Notes under the pieces: model-generated
Told to the model about the DNA's origin: nothing
The model's database searches: none
Seen by the model: the letters and a program-made list of their open reading frames with translations, nothing else
Shown: in pieces, positions 36,967 through 46,459 of the stretch
How the letters are laid out: the number at the start of each line of letters is the position of its first letter
How positions within the stretch are numbered: the first letter of the stretch is position 1
Assembly: GCA_001801515.1 (NCBI GenBank)
Contig: MGXX01000023.1
Span: 21,812 to 76,229 of the forward strand
Origin: Gammaproteobacteria bacterium RIFCSPHIGHO2_12_FULL_38_11
GTDB lineage: Bacteria; Pseudomonadota; Gammaproteobacteria; Coxiellales; Coxiellaceae
Reading direction: 5' to 3'
Length of the DNA: 54,418 nt
Made by a program: the position numbers and the translations under genes

Positions 36967-37464
36967 TCATACAACAGCCTGAGCATTTGTCCATACCTGA
37001 AAACAATAGCCATGCTTATTTTTTTCATCTGGCAAATGCATTTCCTCCGACATTAATTTCCATTTGTTATTATTTAACGCCGGGAAAAAGACATCACCCG
37101 GAAATTCTGCATCAATCACTGTTAGATAAATCGTATTGGCCATCGATAATGTTTGTAAATACAAATTAGCACCGCCAATAATCATGACTTCTTGTTCTGT
37201 TTTGACCGCATTGAATGCATCGTCTATCGAATGAAAAACCTCACACCCCCTAATCATTCGTTTTTTATCACGCGAAATAACAATATTGCGACGGCCCGGC
37301 AAAGGTTTTCCGATACTGTCAAACGTCTTTCGTCCCATGATAATGGGCTTTCCCATTGTAATTGCTTTAAAATGTGCTAAATCAGCGGGTAAATGCCATG
37401 GCAATTGATTATTGTTTCCAATAACATTATTTTTTGATTTGGCTACAATGAGTGATATTTTCAT
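36967..37464 (-). CDS. folA: Dihydrofolate reductase
   Basis: FolA reduces dihydrofolate to tetrahydrofolate with NADPH. The 165-residue protein begins MKISLIVAKSKNNVIGNNNQ and has LPWHLPADLAHFKAITMGKP with the catalytic-region Trp and Asp. IIMGRKTFDSIGKPLPGRRN and IGGANLYLQTL complete the signature. The frame extends 40 codons upstream, but the extension is encoded partly by the inverted-repeat element at 37521-37672 and does not belong to the family, so I use the ATG at 37462-37464. It supplies tetrahydrofolate also used by gcvT, though the two are not linked here. Confidence 0.95.
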   Translation of the reverse strand: MKISLIVAKSKNNVIGNNNQLPWHLPADLAHFKAITMGKPIIMGRKTFDSIGKPLPGRRNIVISRDKKRMIRGCEVFHSIDDAFNAVKTEQEVMIIGGANLYLQTLSMANTIYLTVIDAEFPGDVFFPALNNNKWKLMSEEMHLPDEKNKHGYCFQVWTNAQAVV

Positions 37465-37520
37465 GGTGCTCGCTTGGCATTTTATGCCATTCTCAACTTT
37501 TACAGTGATTTTTAACAGTG

Positions 37521-37672
37521 CCAATGGAAGCAAGAGCGCCAGCGACTGCGAAACCCAAACGTGCAGTATATAATTTTTTACCAACTTAAGTTAATAATTG
37601 ATAGAATCCTATATTAAGCAAATATACTGAATACATAAGTTTCGCAGTCGCTAGCGCTCTTGCTTCTATTGG
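37521..37672. repeat. Palindromic repeat element with 34-base inverted ends
   Basis: The left arm 37521-37554 (CCAATGGAAGCAAGAGCGCC then AGCGACTGCGAAAC) pairs with 37639-37672 at 32 of 34 positions. The 84-base centre is AT-rich and has no gene. It is GC-rich only in the arms, as in REP/BIME-type or MITE sequences, and is unlike the elements at 1509 and 22902. It lies between folA and the sulfatase-fold gene. Confidence 0.75.
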
Positions 37673-37700
37673 CTTCGAATAAATTCCATTACTCGCTCAA

Positions 37701-39824
37701 TTATTTAATCATTCTTACCGCTGGATTCCCATTCGCAGAAAGCAATACTTTTTTATGATAGTTAGTCACCAAGCTTAACAAATGCCGTACTTCATTAGTA
37801 TTAATATCCAATGCTTTTAATTTCGCTGCATCAGGATGCGCTAAAAACTGATTTAATTCTGGACGTGTCAATAAAGATAATGCAAATTTCTTTTCATTGA
37901 TAATAGCAAATAACGCCGGAATGCTTATCTTCTTATCTTGAGTAATATTTTCTGGAAAATAAACCAAACACACATTTTTCCAATAAATAGCCAATGACAT
38001 ATTTCGTTTCAGCTTGGCAAGAAAAGCCAAATTAAGACCAAACGCACCATCTGGCGCAACGCGGTAAGCTGATTTTATTTTTCGAGCCAAGGCCTTCATT
38101 TTATCTGAATTTTCTGGCAGAGCGACATTTATCCCTGAGTTAGCATATAAAACGTGCAACGTTTCTTTTTGACCCTTCATTTCAGGCAGTAACGATTGTC
38201 CATCTCTCTGAAGCGCAGGCATATTTAATAATTGAAATAGGGTCGGCATGATGTCAAGCGTTGAATTAAGCGCATCGTTTTTTTGTGGCATTTTAATTGT
38301 TTGATGATTTCCATAAAAATGGAAAACAAGGGGCACCCGATATTGTTCGCGCATCATCACATCACCGCCGTGTCCATAAACAACAGACGAACCTAATTTT
38401 TTTAACAAAAGATCATGGTCTTCATCTGAACTGTTATCAACAGCCTCAGCCATTAAGTTTGACTGGGCATCAGGACCCGGGCTTTCACCATGATCCGCTG
38501 TCAAAATAAGAATAGCATTGTCTAATAAATGCTGTTTTTTTAAAGCAATAATGTACTGTGAAAATTGTTGATCGACACGCTCCATTAAAATTTTATATCG
38601 GTCTAATTCACTTAAATTCGACATGGCTTCTATTGCATAAGGGTAATGAAGCGATTCGTCATTCAGCACTAAAAATAAAGGCTTTCGTGTCAAATGATGA
38701 CTCAACACATTCTTAACTTCAGCCAAATAACCGCTCAGCGTGTAATGCACGCTATCATCTGCATTATTATAATTAAGTGAAAATAGATTTTTATTAAAAG
38801 GCAAATAAAATAATAAATTAGTTAATGGCAAATCATTCATTTTTGCCAATAGTACGCCAATAACATTGGTCGGTGGTGAGAAAATACTTTGAAAACCCCA
38901 GCGCAATTTTGAATCCAAGCGACGGAAAGCATTAATATTGGTTATAAAAACTGTTTGATATCCCGCTTTTTGAAACAAGTAAGGTAAAGATGCTTTATAA
39001 GGTATGCGAGAATCTCTCCAATTTAAATTTTCAAAAAAATGACTGTTTATCGGATACAATCCGGACAAAAATTCAAATGTGCCTGGCGCTGATCGCGCCG
39101 TCGGACTAAGCACATTTTGAAACCAAACTGAATGGTCTGCAAAAAGTTTGAAATTAGGATAATCTTGCAAATAATGCGCAACGAAAGAACAATAATAGAT
39201 CACTATCACATTGGGTTTTTTATTTTCATAACCCATTCTCACGCTCTCACTATTTGGCTTTTTATACGAAGCGTAGAGAGAGTGTCCCATTAATCCAAAA
39301 AGCAGCAACAACAGCGTTGAAAATAAAATTTTATGCCGAATTAATTTTTGAATGGCAATCACGCAAGCACACAATACAACCGCACATGAAATAATAATCG
39401 TTGCGTGAAATATATTAATAGAATACCAAGGAGAAGGTGGCGAAATAAAAACTGGGGTTGAAAAAAAAGAATTAGGAAATAAATTACAATTTATCACAAT
39501 GACTGAAAAATAGGCGACAAGCCAACAGCGCAGCATCAAACTTATCGTCGAAATTTTTTTCTCTCCTAGCTGCCTTATAAACAGAAAAAAATAATATACA
39601 ATGCCACTAAAAATAAAATATGACGCAATAGCCACTAAAACAAGCAAAATGCCAGGCCAATACGCCATAAAATGCATATCAAACAATTCGCGGTTAAAAG
39701 CATCCTTTTTACCAATCAGACCGATGCCCGATGTAAAATGCAGAATTAAAAACAGCAAATGGAAAATAAACGCGCCAGCAGAAAGGCAACACGCTGTTAA
39801 AAAGGCAATACGATTATCACGCAT
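37701..39824 (-). CDS. YejM/LTA-synthase-like membrane protein of the alkaline phosphatase superfamily, possibly inactive
   Basis: The 707-residue protein has five transmembrane segments in the first 185 residues, then a periplasmic sulfatase-fold domain. Visible are NVIVIYYCS at 205-213, SPTARSAPGTFEFLSGLYP with the expected nucleophile Thr, ILILTADHGESPG, GHGGDVMMREQYRVPLVF, and a C-terminal extension. In active relatives the first strand carries a metal-binding Asp or Glu (for example VLDS); here that position appears to be Cys212. This resembles the non-enzymatic YejM/LapC, which controls LPS synthesis by binding. Whether it is a transferase or a pseudoenzyme is open. No TM-anchored lipid A gene is adjacent. 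Confidence 0.75.
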   Translation of the reverse strand: MRDNRIAFLTACCLSAGAFIFHLLFLILHFTSGIGLIGKKDAFNRELFDMHFMAYWPGILLVLVAIASYFIFSGIVYYFFLFIRQLGEKKISTISLMLRCWLVAYFSVIVINCNLFPNSFFSTPVFISPPSPWYSINIFHATIIISCAVVLCACVIAIQKLIRHKILFSTLLLLLFGLMGHSLYASYKKPNSESVRMGYENKKPNVIVIYYCSFVAHYLQDYPNFKLFADHSVWFQNVLSPTARSAPGTFEFLSGLYPINSHFFENLNWRDSRIPYKASLPYLFQKAGYQTVFITNINAFRRLDSKLRWGFQSIFSPPTNVIGVLLAKMNDLPLTNLLFYLPFNKNLFSLNYNNADDSVHYTLSGYLAEVKNVLSHHLTRKPLFLVLNDESLHYPYAIEAMSNLSELDRYKILMERVDQQFSQYIIALKKQHLLDNAILILTADHGESPGPDAQSNLMAEAVDNSSDEDHDLLLKKLGSSVVYGHGGDVMMREQYRVPLVFHFYGNHQTIKMPQKNDALNSTLDIMPTLFQLLNMPALQRDGQSLLPEMKGQKETLHVLYANSGINVALPENSDKMKALARKIKSAYRVAPDGAFGLNLAFLAKLKRNMSLAIYWKNVCLVYFPENITQDKKISIPALFAIINEKKFALSLLTRPELNQFLAHPDAAKLKALDINTNEVRHLLSLVTNYHKKVLLSANGNPAVRMIK

Positions 39825-39839
39825 TCGGCAATACCTTTA

Positions 39840-40883
39840 TTATACTGAAAAATAAGAATGTGTATCCTTTTCTGCAACCGCGATAAGGGCTGCTGGTTTC
39901 CAACGTGGGGTTTTATCCTTATCGATAATGGCTGCGCGTATTCCTTCAAAGAAATCATCATGCGCTAGCATTCCACGCGCAATACAAAAGTCTACAGCAA
40001 TTATTTCATCAAACGTTTGATTTTTTGATTGCTGCAAATGCTTTAAAGTTACTTTTAAGCTGGTTGGCGATGCTTTTTCTAATTGTTGTACTGTTTCATT
40101 TGACCATTGCGTATCAAGTTTTTTAAGTGCATCAATAATTTTTTCCACGGTTTCAAAACAGAAACAATTTTTAATTTCCTCGGCATTGGGCAATGACTTA
40201 GTTTTTACGCACTCTGAAAATGAAGCAAGAATAGCACTAACCGTTGTAGCATCATGCGAATAAAAACAGGTGTCGATTAATGTTTTTTCTAGCGCATCAA
40301 ATTTATCTTTTTGAATAACATACTTCATCAACTGCAACTGACAAGCTTCAGCTGCCGTTATAATATGTCCCGTTAATGCCAAATAAACGCCGTAAAAATC
40401 GGGTATACGACTTAAATAATATGCGGTACCAACATCCGGGAAAAACCCAATCATTGTTTCAGGCATCGCCCAGCGCAAATTTGGCGCGGCAATGCAATGT
40501 GAACCATGCAAAGAAATGCCAACACCACCGCCCATTGTGATACCCTGCGTTAAAGCGATATAAGGTTTAGGGAAATGAAAAATAATGCGATTAATGTCAT
40601 ATTCAGCGCAAAAATAAGCACTGATTACAGATGCAGGTTGATCGCGATTATCATAAATGGCTCGTAAATCACCCCCTGCTGAAAAGGCTTTTTCACAGTT
40701 TGATCTGATCAGCACCGCCTTAATTAAATCATCTTTTGCCCATGCTTTTAATTTTTCTTCTAAATGAAAAAACATATCACCATTTAACGCATTGAGTGCT
40801 TGTGGGCGATTTAACGTTATTTTCCCCAGAAAATTATTATTGGCGTCGGGGACGGTGTCGAATAATATATCACTGGTCATCAT
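39840..40883 (-). CDS. 3-hydroxyisobutyryl-CoA hydrolase (enoyl-CoA hydratase superfamily)
   Basis: This enzyme hydrolyses 3-hydroxyisobutyryl-CoA in valine breakdown. The 347-residue protein shows GKITLNRPQALNALN, the oxyanion-hole segment AFSAGGDLRAIY, GGGVGISLHGSH, and the hydrolase-specific PETMIGFFPDVGTAYYLSR with the active-site Glu and Asp. A C-terminal ECH_2 region ends RWKPAALIAV. Length and motifs fit HIBCH better than a hydratase. The first of two ATGs (40881-40883) overlaps the TGA of the upstream ABC gene (ATGATGA). No other valine-degradation gene is in the window. Confidence 0.88.
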   Translation of the reverse strand: MMTSDILFDTVPDANNNFLGKITLNRPQALNALNGDMFFHLEEKLKAWAKDDLIKAVLIRSNCEKAFSAGGDLRAIYDNRDQPASVISAYFCAEYDINRIIFHFPKPYIALTQGITMGGGVGISLHGSHCIAAPNLRWAMPETMIGFFPDVGTAYYLSRIPDFYGVYLALTGHIITAAEACQLQLMKYVIQKDKFDALEKTLIDTCFYSHDATTVSAILASFSECVKTKSLPNAEEIKNCFCFETVEKIIDALKKLDTQWSNETVQQLEKASPTSLKVTLKHLQQSKNQTFDEIIAVDFCIARGMLAHDDFFEGIRAAIIDKDKTPRWKPAALIAVAEKDTHSYFSV

Positions 40884-42532
40884 ACGTCCTTATCAGTGGT
40901 TTTTATAGAGATGTGATTGATCGCGTCGCAGCAAATCACCGAATCCAATAATTTTTTCGTGTACTCATGTTTCGGCGACGTTAATATATCCTTTGTATTT
41001 CCATACTCAACAATTTTACCATCATGCATCACTGCAATGCGGTCTGCAAGATAAGCCACCACAGATAAATTATGTGTAATCAGCAAATAAGACAATTTTT
41101 TTTCACTTTGCAAGCGGTCTAACAATACCAATATTTGGTTTTGCGTTGACACATCAAGCGCACTGGTCGGCTCATCTAGGATTAATAATTTTGGCGACAA
41201 TGTCAATGCGCGTGCTATACAAATGCGTTGTCGCTGACCACCTGAAAATTCATGCGGATATCGCCATTTAAAATCTTCGGATAATTCAACTTGCTTTAAT
41301 ATTTCATCTATCATTGAAGTCGCTTCATTTTTATTACGAATTTTTTTTTGAATGAATAGCCCCTCACATAAACTATCAAAAATCATCATGCGTGGGTTCA
41401 ATGCAGCATAAGGATCCTGAAAAATAATCTGCATATCAGCACGCAAAGCTCTTAATTTTTTACTCGATAAATCAGACAATGTTTTATTTTCAAAAATAAC
41501 TTTACCATCGGTATTTTTTAATAACTGCAAAATGGCTTTGGCTGCGGTCGTTTTTCCCGATCCAGACTCGCCCACTAACGCGACTGTCTCACCTTTTTTA
41601 ATATTAAAAGAAATATCATCCACTGCCTTAACATAATTTTTTATACGTTTTAAAATGCCAGCTCTAACAGGAAAATAACATTTTAATTTATCAACCGACA
41701 ATAAAATCTTTGAACTGTCATTACCCGTATTATTTTTTCTCGGTGTATTTGGCAACATTGCCTTAAACAATTGTCGACTATATTCATGCTGCGGATTTTG
41801 AAAAAAACTTTTTGCGTCACTTTGTTCAACAATTTCACCTTGCTTTAGTACAGTAATAGCATCTGCAAGCACTGAAACCACCGCTAAATCATGCCCGATA
41901 AAAAGCAAGGCACAATTTTTTTTATTTTTTAATGTAATTAATAAATTGATAATTTGCGCTTGTATTGTTACATCAAGCGAGGTTGTGGGTTCATCTGCAA
42001 TAATAATATCGGGCTCTGCGGCAATTGCCATCGCAATCATCGCCCGTTGCCGCATACCACCTGATAATTCGTGCGGATAAGATTGATAGCAACGCAAAGC
42101 ATCGGGAATACCCACCTGATCCAGCAACTCAATTGCACGCGATTTTGCTTTTTTAACAGGGAATAATAAATGCAACCGGATTGTTTCAAGCAGTTGTTGT
42201 CCGATTGTCAGCACAGGATTAAATGCCGACATAGCATCTTGAAAAATAATACCAATGTGCTTTCCGCGCACACCGCGCATTTGTTTTTCCGATAAATCTA
42301 ATAAGTTATGATCGCGAAAAATAATTTTACTATTAGCACTCACGTAGGCGTTGTTGGGCAATAATTGTAAAATGGACAATGCCGATAATGTTTTTCCACT
42401 ACCCGATTCGCCAACCAATCCCATGCACCTACCACGTTGCAAGGATAATTGAAAATTTTTTAAAACAGGGGTAGTTTTTTCATTCGAAATAAAATCAATA
42501 TTAAGTTGTGAAATGGTTAAAATGTCTGGCAT
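40880..42532 (-). CDS. Peptide-type ABC transporter, two ATP-binding domains fused (YejF/DppD-DppF type)
   Basis: The 550-residue protein carries two complete ATPase domains: Walker A GESGSGKT at 41-48 and again near residue 323, signature motifs [10 protein letters not shown] and [10 protein letters not shown], and Walker B IIADEPTT and [11 protein letters not shown]. Each domain ends with an oligopeptide-type extension. The architecture matches YejF and other fused oligopeptide or microcin C importer ATPases. No permease or binding protein gene is nearby, so it must act with partners encoded elsewhere. I use the ATG at 42530-42532, since the 16 upstream codons do not match the family. Confidence 0.92.
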   Translation of the reverse strand: MPDILTISQLNIDFISNEKTTPVLKNFQLSLQRGRCMGLVGESGSGKTLSALSILQLLPNNAYVSANSKIIFRDHNLLDLSEKQMRGVRGKHIGIIFQDAMSAFNPVLTIGQQLLETIRLHLLFPVKKAKSRAIELLDQVGIPDALRCYQSYPHELSGGMRQRAMIAMAIAAEPDIIIADEPTTSLDVTIQAQIINLLITLKNKKNCALLFIGHDLAVVSVLADAITVLKQGEIVEQSDAKSFFQNPQHEYSRQLFKAMLPNTPRKNNTGNDSSKILLSVDKLKCYFPVRAGILKRIKNYVKAVDDISFNIKKGETVALVGESGSGKTTAAKAILQLLKNTDGKVIFENKTLSDLSSKKLRALRADMQIIFQDPYAALNPRMMIFDSLCEGLFIQKKIRNKNEATSMIDEILKQVELSEDFKWRYPHEFSGGQRQRICIARALTLSPKLLILDEPTSALDVSTQNQILVLLDRLQSEKKLSYLLITHNLSVVAYLADRIAVMHDGKIVEYGNTKDILTSPKHEYTKKLLDSVICCDAINHISIKTTDKDV

Positions 42533-42603
42533 CCGTGCTCTCTTAGTCTCATGTCCCAATGGCACTACCTTAAGGATCATGTCATTGATCTAATATCCTC
42601 GCG

Positions 42604-44001
42604 CTATTTTCGTGCCACACCACTCTTACGCGCAGCACACATCACAGCTTCAGCCACAGCAGAAACAACATCTGTATTAAATACACTCGGAATAATATAT
42701 TCGCGCGATAGCGCATTAGGATCAACACAATTTGCAATTGCATGCACAGCTGCCAATTTCATCTCATCATTTATGTCACTGGCTCTGCAATCCAATGCAC
42801 CTCGAAAAATGCCGGGAAATGCGAGCAAATTATTTATTTGATTGGGATAATCGCTGCGTCCCGTTGCCATAATCGCAACATGCGGTAATGCAATTTCAGG
42901 CATGATTTCAGGATCAGGATTGGCCATTGCAAAAACAATAGGGTCTTTATTCATGTTTTTTAAATCAGCTACAGATAAAATATTCGAAGAAGATAATCCA
43001 ATAAATACATCTGCTCCTTTTATCACATTCTGCAATGATCCTGATTCATTGTGCGGATTTGTTTTCATAACATAAGCTTGTTTTGTCGCATCTAAATCAG
43101 TGCGGCCACGATGTAACACACCTCGACGATCACAACCAATAATATTTTTCACCCCCAGTTCTATCAGCATATTAGTAGATGCTGTTCCCGCTGCACCAAC
43201 ACCATTAAAAACAACTTTAATGTCAGCCATTTTTTTATTTACTAATTTCAATGCGTTAATTAATGCGGCAGAAATCACAGCGGCCGTACCATGTTGATCA
43301 TCATGAAAAACAGGAATATCTAATTCTGCTTTTAATCTTTTTTCAATTTCAAAGCAACGTGGCGCTGAAATATCTTCTAAATTAATCGCCCCAAATGTGG
43401 GTGAAATCACTTTTATCACTTTAATTATTTCTTCAACGTCCTTCGTTGCAAGGCAAACCGGAAAGGCATCAACATCTGCAAATTTTTTAAAAAGCATCGC
43501 TTTGCCTTCCATTACAGGCATTGCAGCAAGAGGTCCAATGTCCCCCAATCCTAAAACCGCTGTACCATCACTAACGACTGCCACCATGTTTTTTTTAATC
43601 GTTAAATTAAACGCTTTTTCAGGGGATTCATGGATTGCCATACAGACTCTGGCAACGCCCGGCGTATAAACCATCGATAAATCATCACGATGATTCAATG
43701 AAATTTTACTTTTAATTTCAATTTTACCACCCAAATGAAGCATAAACGTGCGATCAGTTAAATGCCGTACAATGACATCAATAATTTTACCTACTTCTTC
43801 AGAAATCAGCTGTGCTTGTTTTTCACTCTGCGTATCAAAAATAATATCGCGCGTTATTATGCCTTGTTCAATTTTAACAATATCAATTGCACCAACGCGT
43901 CCTTCAAGTCGATTGATAATCGCAAGCACATCGGAAAATGCGCTGCCATGTTGCGGCATATTGATACGAATAGCATAGGAATTACTTGCGTTGTTAGTCA
44001 T
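42604..44001 (-). CDS. Malic enzyme with an N-terminal ACT-like domain
   Basis: It decarboxylates malate to pyruvate with NAD or NADP reduction. The 465-residue protein has an ACT-like N terminus (about residues 8-85), DLSMVYTPGVARVCMAI, VVSDGTAVLGLGDIGPLAAM, MEGKAMLFK with the catalytic lysine, VFHDDQHGTAAVISAAL with metal ligands, and an NAD-binding VVFNGVGAAGTAS. ANPDPEIMPE and FPGIFRGALD complete the signature. The MaeB phosphotransacetylase-like extension is missing, so this is the short bacterial type. The ACT domain suggests amino-acid control; the cofactor is not certain. It runs divergently from the small membrane protein at 44114. Confidence 0.93.
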   Translation of the reverse strand: MTNNASNSYAIRINMPQHGSAFSDVLAIINRLEGRVGAIDIVKIEQGIITRDIIFDTQSEKQAQLISEEVGKIIDVIVRHLTDRTFMLHLGGKIEIKSKISLNHRDDLSMVYTPGVARVCMAIHESPEKAFNLTIKKNMVAVVSDGTAVLGLGDIGPLAAMPVMEGKAMLFKKFADVDAFPVCLATKDVEEIIKVIKVISPTFGAINLEDISAPRCFEIEKRLKAELDIPVFHDDQHGTAAVISAALINALKLVNKKMADIKVVFNGVGAAGTASTNMLIELGVKNIIGCDRRGVLHRGRTDLDATKQAYVMKTNPHNESGSLQNVIKGADVFIGLSSSNILSVADLKNMNKDPIVFAMANPDPEIMPEIALPHVAIMATGRSDYPNQINNLLAFPGIFRGALDCRASDINDEMKLAAVHAIANCVDPNALSREYIIPSVFNTDVVSAVAEAVMCAARKSGVARK

Positions 44002-44113
44002 AAGAAACCTTTTATCATTGTATTAGTAGTGTGATAACATAATATCATTCTAATATTGATTGGGAGATATTACCGTGACTGAGCATTCTGTCAAGCAAAA
44101 TAAAGGAAGTCAA

Positions 44114-44446
44114 ATGGGCGAAAAAAGCGCCTTTAAGAAGACCGTGTTAATTATATTGGGCGTCATGCTAGCGCTCTTGGTTGCCTGGCATTTCGTATTT
44201 CCCTTGCTAAATATTTCAATGAACGTTACCGCTGATATTTTAGGCGTTGCAGTCGGAAGCATTGTCATTATCTGTGTTGCCACATTATTATTTTTTATTT
44301 TTACAGGGATAGGCATTTTTATTTTAGGTGTTGGTGTTTTTATTTGGACAATCCTTACAATTGCTTTATTTCCTTTATTATTTCCGATTTTAATTCCAGT
44401 ACTATTATTAATGCTGATGGTTGGTTTAATTGCAAAGAAAAAATAA
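44114..44446 (+). CDS. Small hydrophobic membrane protein, unrecognised
   Basis: The 110-residue protein has three or four transmembrane helices (about residues 9-27, 37-59 and 63-105) and ends in KKK. Two starts are credible: ATG 44114, with AAGGAAG just upstream, or GTG 44075, with GGGAG before it, which adds 13 residues. A TTG at 44060 is also open. I prefer ATG 44114. It is followed after 26 bases by the DUF6580-like gene. I recognise no family. Confidence 0.65.
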   Translation: MGEKSAFKKTVLIILGVMLALLVAWHFVFPLLNISMNVTADILGVAVGSIVIICVATLLFFIFTGIGIFILGVGVFIWTILTIALFPLLFPILIPVLLLMLMVGLIAKKK

Positions 44447-44472
44447 ACCCCTAACGAGAGAGTAGTCACATT

Positions 44473-45000
44473 ATGTATATTTTATGGATTTTAATTGGCG
44501 TTATTGGGCGTCTTGTCATTCACATCCCCGACGTTACCCCTCTCACATCACTATGCCTACTCGCCCCCACTGTATTTTCAAAACGAAACGCTTGTTTCAT
44601 TATCCTGACTATTTTGATTTTATCTGACGTGTCTTTGCATTTTCTTTTTCATTATCCAGCTTATGGTTATTGGACTTTGTTTAATTATTCCGGCTGGTTG
44701 TTTGTTATGTTATTGGGATTTTTATTCGCTAAAAAATCCACATTAACACGCGCATTCATGTTTACATTAAACGCATCGCTTATTTTTTGGGTGTGGTCAG
44801 ACTTTGGCACATGGTGCACATCTTCTTTTTATCCGCACACCTTACAAGGATTAATAGATTGCTATATTGCAGCATTACCTTTTTTGCGAAACGCTATTGT
44901 GGGATCGTTGCTGTGGACGGGGATGTTGGTTTTCATGATTCGTACTCGTTATACTTTGACTGCAGACACGATAAATCGCGTCTCTACATCACCCTTTTAA
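44473..45000 (+). CDS. DUF6580-like integral membrane protein
   Basis: The 175-residue protein has five or six transmembrane segments and the conserved pattern FGTWCTSSFYPHTLQGLIDCYIAALPFLRN (read here as FGTWCTSSFYPHT then LIDCYIAALPFLRN). This is typical of DUF6580, which resembles small transport subunits. The substrate is unknown. The last dozen residues (TADTINRVSTSPF) are encoded by a copy of the dispersed GACGCGAT-type repeat at 44965-44988, so the original C terminus may have been replaced. Confidence 0.8.
   Translation: MYILWILIGVIGRLVIHIPDVTPLTSLCLLAPTVFSKRNACFIILTILILSDVSLHFLFHYPAYGYWTLFNYSGWLFVMLLGFLFAKKSTLTRAFMFTLNASLIFWVWSDFGTWCTSSFYPHTLQGLIDCYIAALPFLRNAIVGSLLWTGMLVFMIRTRYTLTADTINRVSTSPF
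44965..44988. repeat. Dispersed palindromic repeat, copy 2
   Basis: GACACGATAAATCGCGTC, followed by TCTACA. One mismatch in the stem compared with the copy at 34528-34549. It overlaps the 3' end of the DUF6580-like gene. Confidence 0.6.
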
Positions 45001-45057
45001 AAAACGTTGTGGGTTCATTACGCACTTGATCACCCCCTTTGAAAATGTGATAAACAT

Positions 45058-45555
45058 GTGAGGGATGTTGATTCTTGGCTTGCAAAACCGGTCTTTAATA
45101 TAATTGCTTCAGTCATCAAAAAAAATATACTGGTAAATTTTTCCCAACAAAAAAATCCTTATGAGCTGAGCATGTTATTCTGCATGAAACAATTAACAAA
45201 CTGGCTGTGCAATCAAGGCGAAAACGGGAAGTCTGTGCATGTTATTTTTGAAAGTCGAGGAAAAACCGAAAATAAAGAGCTCGAATTAGAATTTAACAGT
45301 ATTTGTAAAAAAAACTTTAATCGAATTACAACCAATACTACAAGTTTTCCAAAAATAAAATTCACGCCAATGTTTATTAGCAAACAAGCAAATTCCATTG
45401 GTTTGCAATTAGCAGATTTAATTGCACGCCCAGTGGGCCTAAAGGTACTTCGTCCAACTCAGAAAAACCAAGCTTTCAGCATCATTCGCGAAAAATTAAT
45501 AAAAGATTACCATGGGAACTACAGCGAAAAAGGATTGACGGTCTTTCCCGTATAA
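45058..45555 (+). pseudogene. DUF3800 protein, C-terminal remnant
   Basis: The frame encodes about 165 residues that match the C-terminal part of DUF3800 proteins, which are RNase H-like proteins often found in mobile or defence islands. Visible are NIIASVIKKN, NPYELSMLFC, VIFESRGKTENKELELEF, and SIGLQLADLIARPVGL. The N-terminal half, with the first acidic residues, is missing. A TGA at 45040-45042 precedes it in the same frame, and an upstream stretch reads HYALDHPL before that stop. It is a decayed gene, not an intact short one. Confidence 0.8.
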
Positions 45556-45679
45556 CAAAAAGTCCCGATACTTACGAGGCTTTTTGTCGACTGGGATGTC
45601 CCTGTCCTTTGGGATTAACTCTACAGATTCTAACTCAATTTGTCAATACTATTCTGCACACATACTATTCTGCACACTG

Positions 45680-45865
45680 CTATTCAAAATCCGGCATAAC
45701 GCGTTTCATATACTCTTGAAATAAGGGGACGGTAAATGCATTGTCCCCATGCGATGGACTGTAAAGCATTCCTTTAGCAATTAAAGTTGCTCGCGTAGGC
45801 GCAACGCTTTGCACTTCCTTTTTTAGCAAATGCGCTATATCGCCTGAACGAATAAACCCAGAACG
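45680..45865 (-). pseudogene. Remnant of an archaeal-type AAA ATPase C terminus
   Basis: Read on the minus strand, about 61 codons give RSGFIRSGDIAHLL, VQSVAPTRATLIAKGMLYSP, and HGDNAFTVPLFQEYMKRVMP, ending with a TAG at 45680-45682. This resembles the conserved end of COG1672-like AAA ATPases with a winged helix. A TAA at 45866-45868 closes the frame upstream. It is too short to be a gene. It and the DUF3800 remnant form a small graveyard next to fau. Confidence 0.65.
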
Positions 45866-45883
45866 TTATGAATGCTCGCGGTT

Positions 45884-46459
45884 TTAAGCTGAATAGATAG
45901 CTCTCTCAGTCACAATAAAATCCATCGGCACATCCCATTTCTCCTGAATAATATCAGTGATTTTTTGAAATTCATACGCGAGGCCAATGAGTGCTGGGCG
46001 ATCTTCTTTCGATTTTTCTAATGTGAATGCTAAATAGCGATCATAGCAACCCGCACCACGACCCAAGCGATTGCAATGCATATCAAACGCCACCAATGGA
46101 ATTAAAATAAGATCAAATTGATTATGAAATACTGGGAATTCTTCAGAAACAATCGGCTCTGCAATACCCCATTTATTTATTTTATATTGCGTATAATCAT
46201 TAACAGGATAAAAATTTAAATTATTTTCACCTGAAAAAATAGGTAGATATAACGATTTACCTAAATCACGCGCATACTCTGTAATTAATTGTGTGTCTAT
46301 TTCGTTTTCATGAGGTAGGTAATACGCAATATGCTGACTGTTTAAAAATTCAGGCAAATGAATTATTTTTTCCGCCACCGATAAGGAGGCATCCATTACG
46401 TTATCGGCAGATAATTGTTTGCGTTTAGCACGAAGGGAATGGCGATAATGTAATATCAT
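45884..46459 (-). CDS. fau: 5-formyltetrahydrofolate cyclo-ligase
   Basis: This enzyme (YgfA/Fau) converts 5-formyl-THF to 5,10-methenyl-THF with ATP. The 191-residue protein begins LHYRHSLRAKRKQLS, carries YYLPHENEIDTQLI, and has DLILIPLVAFDMHCNRLGRGAGCYDRYL, which is the family's ATP and folate signature. Its start shares one base with the zapA stop. The gene order fau-zapA is conserved in gammaproteobacteria, usually with 6S RNA between them; here the genes overlap, so no 6S RNA can fit. Confidence 0.93.
   Translation of the reverse strand: MILHYRHSLRAKRKQLSADNVMDASLSVAEKIIHLPEFLNSQHIAYYLPHENEIDTQLITEYARDLGKSLYLPIFSGENNLNFYPVNDYTQYKINKWGIAEPIVSEEFPVFHNQFDLILIPLVAFDMHCNRLGRGAGCYDRYLAFTLEKSKEDRPALIGLAYEFQKITDIIQEKWDVPMDFIVTERAIYSA

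Noticed and set aside
37465..37584. N-terminal extension of FolA
   Set aside because: The 40 extra codons run through the inverted-repeat element and do not match dihydrofolate reductases.
44110..44469. Minus-strand open frame of about 119 codons
   Set aside because: Shadow of the small membrane protein genes on the plus strand; no ribosome binding site or family match.
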